This document shows positions 37,479-46,888 of a stretch of 64,000 nucleotides of DNA, in pieces. The notes beneath the pieces are model-generated. The model worked only from the letters and a program-made list of their open reading frames with translations, was not told where the DNA came from and made no database searches. Made by a program: the position numbers and the translations under genes. Numbering within the stretch: position 1 is the stretch's first letter; each line of letters opens with the position of its first letter. This stretch comes from Campylobacter geochelonis (lineage in GTDB: Bacteria; Campylobacterota; Campylobacteria; Campylobacterales; Campylobacteraceae). Location: contig NZ_CP053844.1 in the NCBI RefSeq assembly GCF_013201685.1, positions 62,001 to 126,000 on the forward strand, read 5' to 3'.

Positions 37479-39290
37479 ATGAGTACAAATTCTAGTTATG
37501 TGGATAGTTTACTAGATCTTTATAAAGAGAAATTTTCAGACAGATCTTTAACAAACAAAGTTTTAGCCATCTCATCTGCTTTAGATGTGCTTTCAAAAGT
37601 TAGCCAAAGTTTTAGCCAAAAAGAGGGCGAATTTTTACAAAATTTATATATAAATTTTAGCAACGAATCGCCAAATGATATAAAAATTTTAGATTTTAGT
37701 CTAAATTTTACACATCCGGAGTATTTTTTCATACCTAGATTTTTAGAGACAAATATTAATTATTTTTATAACGATTTTGCTTTAAAAGATAGAATTATAG
37801 CCCATCAAAACACATTTACAGGCAAGAAAAATCAAGCCATTTCTGAGTTTTTAAGCGGAAGCGATAAAGATATAGTGGCGTTATATATTTTTATAGAAAA
37901 TATAGCTAAAAATTATGGCGATTTTTGCGAAGATAAAGAGCTAAAACACGCTTTTAAAACAAAAATTGTCAAATTTTACGATGCATTATATAAGCTTTTT
38001 GAAGCAAGTAGTCAAAATTTAGTAAAAGAGTATTTTAACCTTACGCTTTTAAATCAGCCTATGCTTTTGGTTGAGTTTGTGAAGTCGTGTTTGCTCTCTG
38101 ATAACATTTTAAGCGTTGTTGCGCTTTTTAAAGATGAAACAAGGCTAAATTTACACTTAGAAGATGGGTATTTTATGTCGCTAAGTGATAACTTGCTTTT
38201 GGAATTTATAAGCGTTGTAGCGGTGTATAATCCAAACTTAACTATATGTTTTTATAACCAAAGTAGCGTTTCGATTTTATCAACTATCGATAGCGGTGAG
38301 ATACGAAATCTGGAAGATTTTTCGCAAAAAAGTGCCAAATTTATCACAGAGTTTAAGCCATATCCAAACGCATCTGATGAAAATAGTATAAAATGTATTT
38401 ATGCTAGTTTGTTTTTTGAGTATGTTTTAAAGTATAAAAACAACAATCTATCTTTAAATACGTTATATATGGGTGGCGTTGGTAGCGGTAAATACAACAA
38501 GATAAGAGAGATACTACATATAAAAAATGTCCCAGAGTATCGATATCGGTTTATAACATTGCATCCTGGATATGACTATAGCGACATTATGGACGGTTTT
38601 GTAAATGGAGTGTTTGTAGATGGTGCGTTTAAACAGATGTGTAAAAGAGCGATTTTAGATAGTCAAAATGAGTATTTTATAATCCTACATAACATCGCTA
38701 ACTGCGATATAAACTCTGTTTTTGGCGAGAGTTTTCAACTGCTTTTAGATAGATACTCAAGCACAAACAAAGGCGCTTTTGTGCAGAGCAAAAACTCGCC
38801 TGCTATAACGGCTTTTGATGAAAATAAAAAAGAAAAATATAGCGTTTTGTTAAAAGATGGGGTTTCTTGTTTTGCGATACCGTCGAATTTATATATCATA
38901 GCAACTTATGATTCAAATTTAGGGTTTGATGAAAACTGGGCGCTTTTCTCGCGCTTTTTTACTTGTATAAAGCTAGATTGCGATTATACGAAAATCGAAG
39001 CTAGCTTAGAAGGAGTTAAAAATGCTCACGGCTTTGTTAAAATTTGTAAAAAACTTAACGAATTTATCCAAAATGACGTGCTAAATGACAGCAATATCGA
39101 GATAGGACACTACGTATTTTTAAAGATAAAAGAGCAAATAACAAATGATGAAATTTCAGATAAAGTTTTAAAAGAGTTTTTTGATATCGAGTTATCATCT
39201 ATTTTAAGCTCTATTTTTGCTAAATTTCTTACCTATCAAGAGAGCAGAAAAGCTGTAAATTCAGCCAAAATACTATTTAAATTAAGTTAG
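37479..39290 (+). CDS. degenerate McrB-like AAA protein of unknown function
   Basis: The protein has 603 residues from the ATG at 37479, which has AAAGGAG upstream. An earlier in-frame start at 37431 lies within pcm. The C-terminal half resembles McrB-type AAA+ modules: MGGVGSGKY (Walker A, 331-339), the McrB-like THPGYDYSDIMDGFVNG, a VFGESFQLLLDRY helix, and IIATYDSN (sensor 1). Walker A lacks the usual Thr/Ser after Lys, and the Walker B acidic pair is replaced by His404-Asn405 in FIILHNI. So ATP hydrolysis is doubtful. The N-terminal 300 residues are helical and unrecognised. The next gene starts immediately after the stop, suggesting a functional pair. Confidence 0.7.
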   Translation: MSTNSSYVDSLLDLYKEKFSDRSLTNKVLAISSALDVLSKVSQSFSQKEGEFLQNLYINFSNESPNDIKILDFSLNFTHPEYFFIPRFLETNINYFYNDFALKDRIIAHQNTFTGKKNQAISEFLSGSDKDIVALYIFIENIAKNYGDFCEDKELKHAFKTKIVKFYDALYKLFEASSQNLVKEYFNLTLLNQPMLLVEFVKSCLLSDNILSVVALFKDETRLNLHLEDGYFMSLSDNLLLEFISVVAVYNPNLTICFYNQSSVSILSTIDSGEIRNLEDFSQKSAKFITEFKPYPNASDENSIKCIYASLFFEYVLKYKNNNLSLNTLYMGGVGSGKYNKIREILHIKNVPEYRYRFITLHPGYDYSDIMDGFVNGVFVDGAFKQMCKRAILDSQNEYFIILHNIANCDINSVFGESFQLLLDRYSSTNKGAFVQSKNSPAITAFDENKKEKYSVLLKDGVSCFAIPSNLYIIATYDSNLGFDENWALFSRFFTCIKLDCDYTKIEASLEGVKNAHGFVKICKKLNEFIQNDVLNDSNIEIGHYVFLKIKEQITNDEISDKVLKEFFDIELSSILSSIFAKFLTYQESRKAVNSAKILFKLS

Positions 39291-41237
39291 GTGCTAAATT
39301 TGTTAAAAAGATTGCGTCTTTTTATTCATACGTATGATCCGGCTAAATTTAGCCTTATATACTCGCTAAAAGCGGTATTTGCGCTTATTTTAAGTGGGCT
39401 TATAGCCTACTTTTGTTCCGGACTTGGCGCTACTGTTTGGGCGATAAATGGAGCAAGCAACATCTTTTTTTTAAATGCGATTGATGGAACAAATAAAGAG
39501 AAATTTTTCTATCTATCGCTGTTTTTAGCAGTTTCTTTGGCATTTATCTTTTCGGCTAATTATGTCGATGCATTTGGGGTTTGGCTTTTTGTGCCAACTT
39601 TTATCTGGTTTTTTATCGCTTCGACTAGTTCGATTTTAAGCCAGAATTTAAACAAAGTCTTGCTTGGAGCAAGCTTTACTTCTATCATAATTTTGGCGTT
39701 TAAACATAGCCACGGAAGTATAGACAGCAAAGAGATAGCCATAGGATTTTTCATAGGTGGAGTAACTGCGACTTTAATTAGAGTTTTAAATTTTAGCGGA
39801 TATGGACTTTTTACAAAGCGAAGTTTTAGCGCGCTTTTAGATGATATAATCCTTACAAATAATGCTAAAAATGAGTCTAAATTTGAGTTTTGGCAAAACA
39901 AAACAGTGCAAAATATCGCAAATTTAAAAAACATCTTTTCAAAAAATAGTGTAAATTTAAAAGACACAAAACTTATCAAAAACCACACTAGAGCGATATT
40001 TTATCTATATAAAATGGAAGAGTTGATCTACTGTATTTCAACTATACGTTCTAGGTATTTTAGCAACGATGATAGAAAAACGCTGTTTAACAGGTTGCAA
40101 AAAGAGATTGATTATAACTTAAACGAACTTAAAAATCTTTTCGTAAAAAAAGATGTAAATTTAAAATTTGATACCTACAACCGTGTTAAAAGCCTAAAAG
40201 AGATGCCCATTTTTATGGCTTCGCTCGATGTTTTATACAACCTTTTTAAAATCATCGTTGCAGGTGGCGAAGAGAAAATCGCGCTAAAAGCAAAAAGGCA
40301 AAAGCTATCATTTGTAAAGCTAAAAGAGACGCTAAATTTAAAAAATCAGCTTTTTCAGTTTTCTTTAAAATACTCATTTGCGGTCGCTTTTAGCGTATTT
40401 ATAGCCTCAGTTAGCGGGATAAATCGCGGTATGTGGATAGCGCTTGGTGTAGTAACTGTGATGAGGGCAAACGCCACTGCTGTAAAAAACGTCACAAAAG
40501 ATGCCATCATAAGTACTATTTTAGGCATGGCAGTTGGCATAGGCATAGTTTTTGTCTTTAAAGATACTCCTGAGTTTTATCTTTTTGTTTTGTTGGCTGC
40601 ATTTTTTATATTTTATTTAAAAACTTTTCCATATACGGTTTGGAATTTTAGCCTTATCGTGGCTTTGGCGATTTACTTTTCTATCATAACGCCAAATTTT
40701 TCAGACTTGATTTTCTTTAGATTTATCGATATGTGCATAGGGTTTTTAATAGCCGTTATCATATCTATGACTATTTGGCCATTTAAAAGCAAAGATGAGT
40801 TAATGCCTAAATTTATGCAGAATTTAACGAATTTATCGGACTCAATCGATGATATGATAGATGTCGAGAAAAAGGGCGAATTTTATAAAAATACCCATAA
40901 ATCAATAAATGGCATAAATGAGTTTAAAACCGTTATAAAAGAGAGCAAAAAGAGCGAATTTTTACCACTTTATGAGAATTTAAAAGAGATAAATTTAACT
41001 ATTTTAAAGCTTAAAAGCTACCTATCAACCACACAAGATGAAGACAGCGAAATCACCAAAAACGACCTTACTATGCTAAAAAGGCGTTTTGAAATGATAC
41101 AAAATAAGATAAATAAGTTGCCGTTTTATTTCTATGAAGATACAAAAGAGCTTTTCTTAAACAAAGACACTAAAACGCTATTTTTGATGAATAAAATAGC
41201 TAGCAAACAAGAAGAAATTTACCACTTTTTTGACTAA
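39291..41237 (+). CDS. FUSC-type inner-membrane protein (YccS/YhfK-like)
   Basis: The protein has 648 residues from a GTG directly abutting the previous stop. There are two blocks of about five to six membrane helices each (roughly 20-165 and 360-490), separated and followed by long helical cytoplasmic parts. This is the duplicated layout of the fusaric-acid-resistance/YccS superfamily. Signature-like VSGINRGMWIALGVVTVMRA appears at the start of the second block. These proteins are suspected exporters of aromatic acids, but the substrate is unknown here. It is coupled to the AAA protein. Confidence 0.8.
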   Translation: MLNLLKRLRLFIHTYDPAKFSLIYSLKAVFALILSGLIAYFCSGLGATVWAINGASNIFFLNAIDGTNKEKFFYLSLFLAVSLAFIFSANYVDAFGVWLFVPTFIWFFIASTSSILSQNLNKVLLGASFTSIIILAFKHSHGSIDSKEIAIGFFIGGVTATLIRVLNFSGYGLFTKRSFSALLDDIILTNNAKNESKFEFWQNKTVQNIANLKNIFSKNSVNLKDTKLIKNHTRAIFYLYKMEELIYCISTIRSRYFSNDDRKTLFNRLQKEIDYNLNELKNLFVKKDVNLKFDTYNRVKSLKEMPIFMASLDVLYNLFKIIVAGGEEKIALKAKRQKLSFVKLKETLNLKNQLFQFSLKYSFAVAFSVFIASVSGINRGMWIALGVVTVMRANATAVKNVTKDAIISTILGMAVGIGIVFVFKDTPEFYLFVLLAAFFIFYLKTFPYTVWNFSLIVALAIYFSIITPNFSDLIFFRFIDMCIGFLIAVIISMTIWPFKSKDELMPKFMQNLTNLSDSIDDMIDVEKKGEFYKNTHKSINGINEFKTVIKESKKSEFLPLYENLKEINLTILKLKSYLSTTQDEDSEITKNDLTMLKRRFEMIQNKINKLPFYFYEDTKELFLNKDTKTLFLMNKIASKQEEIYHFFD

Positions 41238-41294
41238 ATTTAGCTTTAAATTTAGTCAAATTTGCTTGATTTTTTAAATTTAGATGATTTAGTC

Positions 41295-41323
41295 TTGACA
41301 ATAGTTAGATATCTAACTATAAT
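41295..41323 (+). promoter_or_regulatory. consensus sigma-70 promoter with embedded MarR operator
   Basis: TTGACA (41295-41300), a 17-bp spacer and TATAAT (41318-41323) form a perfect promoter. The perfect palindrome ATAGTTAGATATCTAACTAT (41301-41320) fills the spacer and overlaps the -10. Only six bases separate the -10 from the marR ATG, so transcription should begin at or next to the ATG. Confidence 0.85.
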
Positions 41324-41329
41324 TTCACT

Positions 41330-41764
41330 ATGAAAAACAGAGCTATCATCGCATATTGCGCAAGAATTAGAGAAAAAGCAAACAAACTTATCATAAACTC
41401 ACTAAAAGCTAGTGGATACAATGACATCGCGCCAAGTCATGGAGATATACTAAATTTGCTTTTTAGTGGGCAAAGTTATCCTATGGCAAAAGTTGCTCAA
41501 AAAATTTATAGAAGCAAACCAACCGTTACAACTTTAGTTGAAAAACTTGAAGTAAATGGCTATATATCACGCTTTAAAAGCGAAGATGACGCAAGGGTAG
41601 TGATGATAAAAATAACGCAAAAAGGCTTAGAGCTAAAGCCGATTTTTGCTAAAATTAACGATGAGTTAAGCCGCGTAACGCAAAACGAGTTTTCACAAAC
41701 AGAGCTTGATTTTTTAGAAACTTTGCTTAAAAAAATGACACTAAATTTAAAAGAGTTGCAGTAA
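41330..41764 (+). CDS. MarR-family transcriptional regulator
   Basis: In the 144-residue protein a winged helix lies in the middle (AKVAQKIYRSKPTVTTLVEKLEVNGYI, then the DDARVVMIKITQKG wing), flanked by dimerisation helices. Length is typical. There is no Shine-Dalgarno, since the transcript probably starts at the ATG. The palindrome in its own promoter, and a near copy before the next gene, indicate autorepression and control of the cupin gene. Such regulators usually release DNA when they bind a small aromatic ligand or when oxidised; the signal is not evident. Confidence 0.88.
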   Translation: MKNRAIIAYCARIREKANKLIINSLKASGYNDIAPSHGDILNLLFSGQSYPMAKVAQKIYRSKPTVTTLVEKLEVNGYISRFKSEDDARVVMIKITQKGLELKPIFAKINDELSRVTQNEFSQTELDFLETLLKKMTLNLKELQ

Positions 41765-41777
41765 AAATTTTAAATAT

Positions 41778-41797
41778 ATAGTTAGATATCAAACTAT
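41778..41797. promoter_or_regulatory. second MarR operator, before the cupin gene
   Basis: ATAGTTAGATATCAAACTAT differs from the perfect operator at 41301 by one base and is embedded in a longer near-palindrome (ATATAGTT...AACTATAT). It sits 36 bases before the cupin ATG. Confidence 0.8.
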
Positions 41798-41832
41798 ATA
41801 TTTAAGGTTAAAGCCAAATTAAAGGAGATAAA

Positions 41833-42207
41833 ATGAACTTTAAATTAACAAGTTGCAAAGATGAGCCAAGAGTCGTGCTAAAAGATGCGCTAGAGCTAAG
41901 TGGCTGCGAGATGTCGATAAATGAACTACCAGCTGGAGTTAGCGTGCCATTTATCCATGCGCATAAGCAAAATGAGGAGTTGTACTATGTCATAAGTGGC
42001 AAAGGAGCACTTTACATCGATGGAAAAGAGCTTGAGATAAAGGCTGGTGATGCCTTTAAAATCGCGCCAAAAGGCGAGCGCTGTATCAAAGCTGACGCAA
42101 ACTCAAGTATCAAATTCATCTGCATTCAAGCCAAAGAAAATAGCCTAGAAGCTTGTACGCAAGATGATGGGATTATCATAGAGGGTAAAAAACCAAGCTG
42201 GTTGTAA
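41833..42207 (+). CDS. small cupin-domain protein under MarR control
   Basis: The 124-residue single beta-barrel has metal-ligand-type residues in HAHKQNEELYYVISGKG (two His and a Glu, about residues 37-44) and the second cupin motif AGDAFKIAPKGERC. It has no signal peptide. AAAGGAGAT precedes the ATG. Small cupins of this type bind a metal and act as dioxygenases, isomerases or sensors; the substrate cannot be told. It is likely derepressed together with marR. Confidence 0.85.
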   Translation: MNFKLTSCKDEPRVVLKDALELSGCEMSINELPAGVSVPFIHAHKQNEELYYVISGKGALYIDGKELEIKAGDAFKIAPKGERCIKADANSSIKFICIQAKENSLEACTQDDGIIIEGKKPSWL

Positions 42208-42819
42208 AAAATTAAATTTAGCTTTAAAATTTACAACGCTTAACCAAGTAAAGCTAAATTTGGCTATGTTTTTAGCAAATGGCGTATTTTAAAATATTTT
42301 GCAAGTATGCTGTTTGCTTTAAATTTAAAAATACTTATTTTTATACAATAAAATTTAATAAAATATTATATCTGCTAACGCAAATTTAGTATTTAAATCA
42401 GCTCTGCGATAACATTTGTTGCAAAATATCTTAAGCCAGCTTAGACAATTGCTAGCACCAAAGCTTCACGATAACATTTGTCTGCTAGCATAAATGCAAC
42501 ATCGCCAAGTCTTTAAGTATAAATTTAGAGAATTTTTATTTATTTATCATCCTTTTGCGCTAAAAGCTTAATAAAACTATAGGCAAAAATTCTTCAGCAG
42601 ACACATAAAAGTTAAATAATTTATAAATTTATTAATAAATTCAGTTTAAATTTAAGTTAGGAATTTGAATTTATATTGCCTAGAATAGCGATATTTGGGA
42701 CTTTTAATAGCCAGTTTACATAATATTAAAGAATAATTATTTTTTTAATTTAGTTTTAATTTTTATGTTTATATAATTTCAGGAATTAACATGTAATTAA
42801 TTTTAGTAGAGGAGAATTT
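42208..42819. other. 612-bp gap before dcuB with imperfect short repeats
   Basis: No gene is seen. CGATAACATTTGT occurs at about 42407 and again at about 42469, and the related words CTGCTAACGCAAAT and CTGCTAGCATAAAT lie nearby, so the region holds a decayed direct repeat. A dcuB -10 box TATAAT is at 42772-42777. Confidence 0.5.
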
Positions 42820-44205
42820 ATGGAATTCTTAACAAATCTTAGCAATGGTACGCAATTTGCTTTGCAGCTTATTATCGTACTTATCTGTCTATTTTATGGT
42901 GCAAAAAAGGGCGGTATAGCTCTTGGTATGCTTGGTGGAATAGGTTTAGTTCTTATAGTTTTTGGTTTTAGTGTAAAACCTGGCAATCCAGCGACCGATG
43001 TTATTTTCACGATTTTGGCTGTTGTTGTTGCTAGTGCAACGCTTCAAGCAAGTGGCGGTCTTGATGTTATGCTTCAAATCGCAGAAAAAATCCTACGTAA
43101 AAATCCAAAATATGTAAGTATTTTAGCTCCTTTTGTAACTTCTACATTAACCATTTTGTGCGGAACTGGACACGTTGTTTATACCGTGCTTCCGATAGTT
43201 TATGATATCGCTATAAAAAATGGCATAAGACCAGAAAGACCGATGGCGGCTAGCTCTATAGCGGCTCAGCTTGGTATTATAGCAAGTCCTGTTTCAGTCG
43301 CTGTTGTGACATTGACTGCGTTTTTGTTAAATGCAAATCATCATCTTGAGAATTTTAACGGTTACACAGATTTACTAAAAATCACAATCCCATCAACTTA
43401 TATAGGTGTTTTAGCGATTGGAATTTTCTCTTGGTTTAGAGGAAAAGACTTGGATAAAGATCCAGAATTTCAAGAAAGAATCAAAGACCCTGAGTTTAAA
43501 AACTACGTTTACGGAGATAGCACAACTCTACTTGGTAAAAAACTTCCTATGATTCAATGGGTTGCTATGTGGATTTTCTTAGCTGCAATTGCTCTTGTTG
43601 CATTGCTGGGATACTACAGCGATTTGCGTCCTGCATGGGAGGTAAAAGGCGTGATGAAACCGCTTGGTATGACTCAAGTTATCCAAATTTTCATGCTTTT
43701 AACTGGTTCGCTTATATTGATTTGTTGTAAAACAGATGCAAGTAAAATCGGTAAAAATGAGATTTTCCGCTCTGGTATGATTGCTATGGTTGCTGTTTTT
43801 GGTATTTCATGGCTTGCAAATACAATGTTTTCTGTCCATACTCCGATGATTAAAGAAGCTCTTGGTGCAGTTGTTACAGATCATCCTTGGACATATGCTG
43901 TTATGCTTTTGCTTATCTCAAAACTAGTAAATTCACAAGCTGCGGCTCTTGTTGCGTTCGTGCCACTAGCTTTAGGTATCGGCGTTAGTCCTGCTATAAT
44001 ACTAGCCTTTGCTCCAGCTTGTTATGGATACTATATCCTTCCAACATATCCAAGTGATTTGGCTGCTATTCAGTTTGACCGTTCAGGTACAACTCACATA
44101 GGAAGATTTGTTATAAATCACAGCTTTATAATACCTGGTTTAATCGGTGTTATCGTATCTTGTATAGCTGGTTATATCATAACTGGACTTTTTGGCTATC
44201 TATAA
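42820..44205 (+). CDS. dcuB: anaerobic C4-dicarboxylate antiporter DcuB
   Basis: The 461-residue membrane protein has about twelve helices. The sequence follows E. coli DcuB closely from memory: [36 protein letters not shown], and [20 protein letters not shown]. It exchanges external fumarate or aspartate for internal succinate during anaerobic growth. GGAG precedes the ATG and a strong terminator follows the stop, so it is a single-gene unit. Fumarate respiration genes proper are not in the window. Confidence 0.92.
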   Translation: MEFLTNLSNGTQFALQLIIVLICLFYGAKKGGIALGMLGGIGLVLIVFGFSVKPGNPATDVIFTILAVVVASATLQASGGLDVMLQIAEKILRKNPKYVSILAPFVTSTLTILCGTGHVVYTVLPIVYDIAIKNGIRPERPMAASSIAAQLGIIASPVSVAVVTLTAFLLNANHHLENFNGYTDLLKITIPSTYIGVLAIGIFSWFRGKDLDKDPEFQERIKDPEFKNYVYGDSTTLLGKKLPMIQWVAMWIFLAAIALVALLGYYSDLRPAWEVKGVMKPLGMTQVIQIFMLLTGSLILICCKTDASKIGKNEIFRSGMIAMVAVFGISWLANTMFSVHTPMIKEALGAVVTDHPWTYAVMLLLISKLVNSQAAALVAFVPLALGIGVSPAIILAFAPACYGYYILPTYPSDLAAIQFDRSGTTHIGRFVINHSFIIPGLIGVIVSCIAGYIITGLFGYL

Positions 44206-44210
44206 TAGTT

Positions 44211-44240
44211 TTGTCTTGAAGGCTTTTGCTTTCAAGACAA
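44211..44240 (+). terminator. rho-independent terminator after dcuB
   Basis: A perfect 10-bp stem TTGTCTTGAA/TTCAAGACAA is closed by a GGCTTTTGCT loop region and followed by TCTTTACAATTTTTTT. Confidence 0.85.
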
Positions 44241-44501
44241 TCTTTACAATTTTTTTAAAGCACTCTGAATTTTATCCTCTTTAAAAATTTAAAAAATCAA
44301 AACGGTAAAAATTTAGCAAAATACAAATCAAATATCTTAATCATAAGAGCAAATTTGAGGCATTTATGAGATACTTCCAAAATACCTTATAACGGACTTG
44401 AAAATTTAATATTTAATTGAACTTTTAAGCCGTTTCTTGTAAAAATACTTAATAAATTTCTACCATAAAATGCTAAATTTAATGAAAAAGCAGGGATTAT
44501 C

Positions 44502-44927
44502 AGCATAACTTTCACACAGCCACAATTTACAGATAGCTACATAGCTATAGTGGCAGCTGGAACTTCTGATTTAGCTGTAGCGCAAGAAGCCTACGAGACT
44601 GCGACATTTTTTGGAAATAGCACAAAACTGATAGTTGATGTTGGCGTAGCTGGTATAAACAGGCTTTTTTTACATCTTGAAGAGCTACAAAAAGCTAAAG
44701 TTATCATCGCTATTGCTGGTATGGAAGGGGCTTTGCCTAGTGTTGTAGCAGGGCTTGTAAGCGTGCCGGTTATCGCGGTGCCTACAAGTGTTGGTTATGG
44801 GGCGAGTTTTGGAGGAATGGCAGCACTTTTGGCCATGTTAAATAGCTGCGCAAACGGCATAACTGTGGTAAATATAGATAATGGCTATAAAGCGGCGTAT
44901 AGCGCTAGTTTGATTAGCCATATCTGA
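44502..44927 (+). pseudogene. C-terminal remnant of larB (nickel-pincer cofactor synthesis)
   Basis: The product has the catalytic half of LarB, a PurE-like fold: [45 protein letters not shown] and [12 protein letters not shown]. Intact LarB is about 250 residues and this keeps only about 140. Upstream in the same frame the sequence stays open to about 44465 but loses similarity. A fragment reading KIPYNGLENLIF at about 44376 recalls the lost N-terminus (LPYEDLG in LarB). No larC, larE or lactate racemase gene is adjacent. It is almost certainly non-functional. Confidence 0.75.
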
Positions 44928-45179
44928 AAATTTTACTTGAGGGGTTTTGGCATAATTTAGTTTAGTAAACGGTCAAATTAATAGAAATTTATCTATCAAG
45001 ACGCGGTGCGTGCGCTAAATTTATCTGGCTATATAATTATAATTTATTTTAATATAACTTTAATAGCACGAAAGCATACCTAGCCGAATTTATAAGTTAA
45101 ATCAGGCTAGTGTATTTTAAGTGATTGCCGCAAAATTTAAGCTATCTGATAATTTCTCTTGCGCAAAAAACTGCTAAAT

Positions 45180-45518
45180 TTAAAAGCAATACTCTTTCAA
45201 AAACTCTTCTAATTTACCATTTTCATACTCTGCTTGCATGATTTCTAAGTTGTAAGGATCAATATGTATCAAAGCGATGATTTCGCCTTTTTTATCCCTT
45301 GCAACGACTGCTTCGCCATCTTGTGAGCCTTGAAAATCAACGCTAACATCATCGGAGTGTTTTTTAAAGAAATTTATGATTAAATTTGTATAAAATTTAC
45401 GCATAGTAAGATACTGCGAGGATTCTGAAATCGGGATAAAATAGCCACCTATAAGAACGCAGGCATCTTTTTCGAAGCGTTTTTGGTTATAAATTTTTCT
45501 TATTTTTGCTCGTTTCAT
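45180..45518 (-). CDS. conserved-looking hypothetical protein
   Basis: The 112-residue soluble protein has a basic N-terminus (MKRAKIRKIYNQKRF) and an acidic C-terminus, with no signal peptide or membrane segment. AAAGGAAAGAT precedes the start. The pattern AVVARDKKGEIIALIHIDPYN suggests a beta hairpin. I recognise no family, and it stands alone between larB remnants and the tRNA. Confidence 0.6.
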   Translation of the reverse strand: MKRAKIRKIYNQKRFEKDACVLIGGYFIPISESSQYLTMRKFYTNLIINFFKKHSDDVSVDFQGSQDGEAVVARDKKGEIIALIHIDPYNLEIMQAEYENGKLEEFLKEYCF

Positions 45519-45830
45519 ATCTTTCCTTTTTTGGTTTAAATTTTTATCACAACATTATAGCAAATTTTAACTTTGGAAGTAGAATTTTAGCGGTTTGTAG
45601 ACGACTTGATGGGCTTTAAGGGCTTTGCTTTGCTTACTTTTGATATGATTTTCTAGCTTTTATGTGTTGTGATACAAGTTTGTCATTCCAGTTTTGTTAA
45701 AAAATACATTTGTATCTTCTTTTATACTTTGCGATTGTATTTGTGATGATTGTAGATATAAAATTTGTAGTTTATATTCAAATTTAACAACTGAATTTAA
45801 ATTTTTATATTTATATAAGCAAGTTTGGGT

Positions 45831-45836
45831 TATAAT
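45831..45836 (+). promoter_or_regulatory. -10 box for the tRNA gene
   Basis: TATAAT lies 18 bases before the tRNA 5' end, following TTTGGGT. Confidence 0.55.
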
Positions 45837-45854
45837 TCATCTCTTATTTTGTGT

Positions 45855-45931
45855 GTCAAGGTAGCTCAGCTGGTTAGAGCGCTGGTCTCATAAGCCGGAG
45901 GTCGAGAGTTCAAGTCTCTCTCTTGACACCA
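45855..45931 (+). tRNA. tRNA-Met (CAT), probably elongator
   Basis: A 77-nt cloverleaf: acceptor GTCAAGG pairs with TCTTGAC (one G-T), followed by A and an encoded CCA. The D arm is GCTCAGCTGGTTAGAGC. The anticodon loop CTCATAA reads CAT and the T arm is GAGAGTTCAAGTCTCTC. A G1-C72 pair rules out the initiator's mismatch. CAT could also be tRNA-Ile2 with a modified C34, which sequence alone does not exclude. Confidence 0.93.
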
Positions 45932-46888
45932 TTTACAAAAAACTTCATCAAACAAACCCCTATAATAACGAGATTTCTTAAAAGGTCAAAAGAGCCATTC
46001 TAGGCTTTCATATAATTAGCTAGCTTAGCATTTGTTTAAGTTTTCTTAAACCATTCGATGGGGTGGTGGGTTTTGATTTTTGGTAAATTTTTTTGTGAGT
46101 TTTTGTATTGCTCGTAAATAAAATTACAAAATTCATATAATTAAGTATAGGTTAAAATAATGAGTAATGACACCAAGAATTTAATTAAACCTCCTAAAAT
46201 CAGTACTTTCTTAATAATGTTAAGGTCTATAAAATCGAATTGATACAATTAATAGTCAAAAAGTGCGAATTTTGATATATAAAGTTATCAAAAAGCGTAA
46301 TAAGCTTAAGAGTTTTGACATTAATACATTTAAATATGAGTTTAAAGGCATATTATTTTGGTTATACTTGTTTTAATTTTAGATTGATTTTTAAGATAAT
46401 ATGATATGATTTTATCAAAATTTGTATTATCAAAAAACAAGCTAGTATATTAAAGTTAGAAATAACAAGAAACGCTGATAGTTTATTACACAAATATAAA
46501 AGCAAGAAAATAATATAAATAAATTTTATCTAATTTACATTTTTATAATAAAATATAATTTATATTAACAATATTAAAGCTGGTTAAAGAGTTTATTATC
46601 AAATTTAAAAATAATTTTATTAACTAAATGTATTAAAATATATGATTTTATGTTTATATAAATTTTGCCAGCTTATAAATACAGTATAAATTCTCTAAAT
46701 TTACATATTAATTTAAAAAAAGTATAATGATAGTCGCATAAGAATTGATAATAAAAATTAATCATAAATTTATATAAAACCAAACTTTCTCATAAATTTA
46801 GCTCTTAATCATCATTAAAATGCAGAATTTTGCTAGTTAAAAGTATAAAACATGAAATTCGACACAACGTTATAGTCCTAAAAAAGCC
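45932..46888. other. 957-bp AT-rich gap after the tRNA
   Basis: No convincing gene. Short frames such as 46160-46243 (27 codons, reading IKPPKISTFLIMLRSIKSN) may be relics. Long runs of A/T and no hairpin of note. It looks like decayed DNA next to a tRNA, a common integration target, but no attachment repeat of the tRNA 3' end was found. Confidence 0.5.

Noticed and set aside
45855-45931. Initiator tRNA-fMet
   Set aside because: The acceptor stem has a normal G1-C72 pair, and the anticodon stem lacks the three consecutive G-C pairs of initiators.
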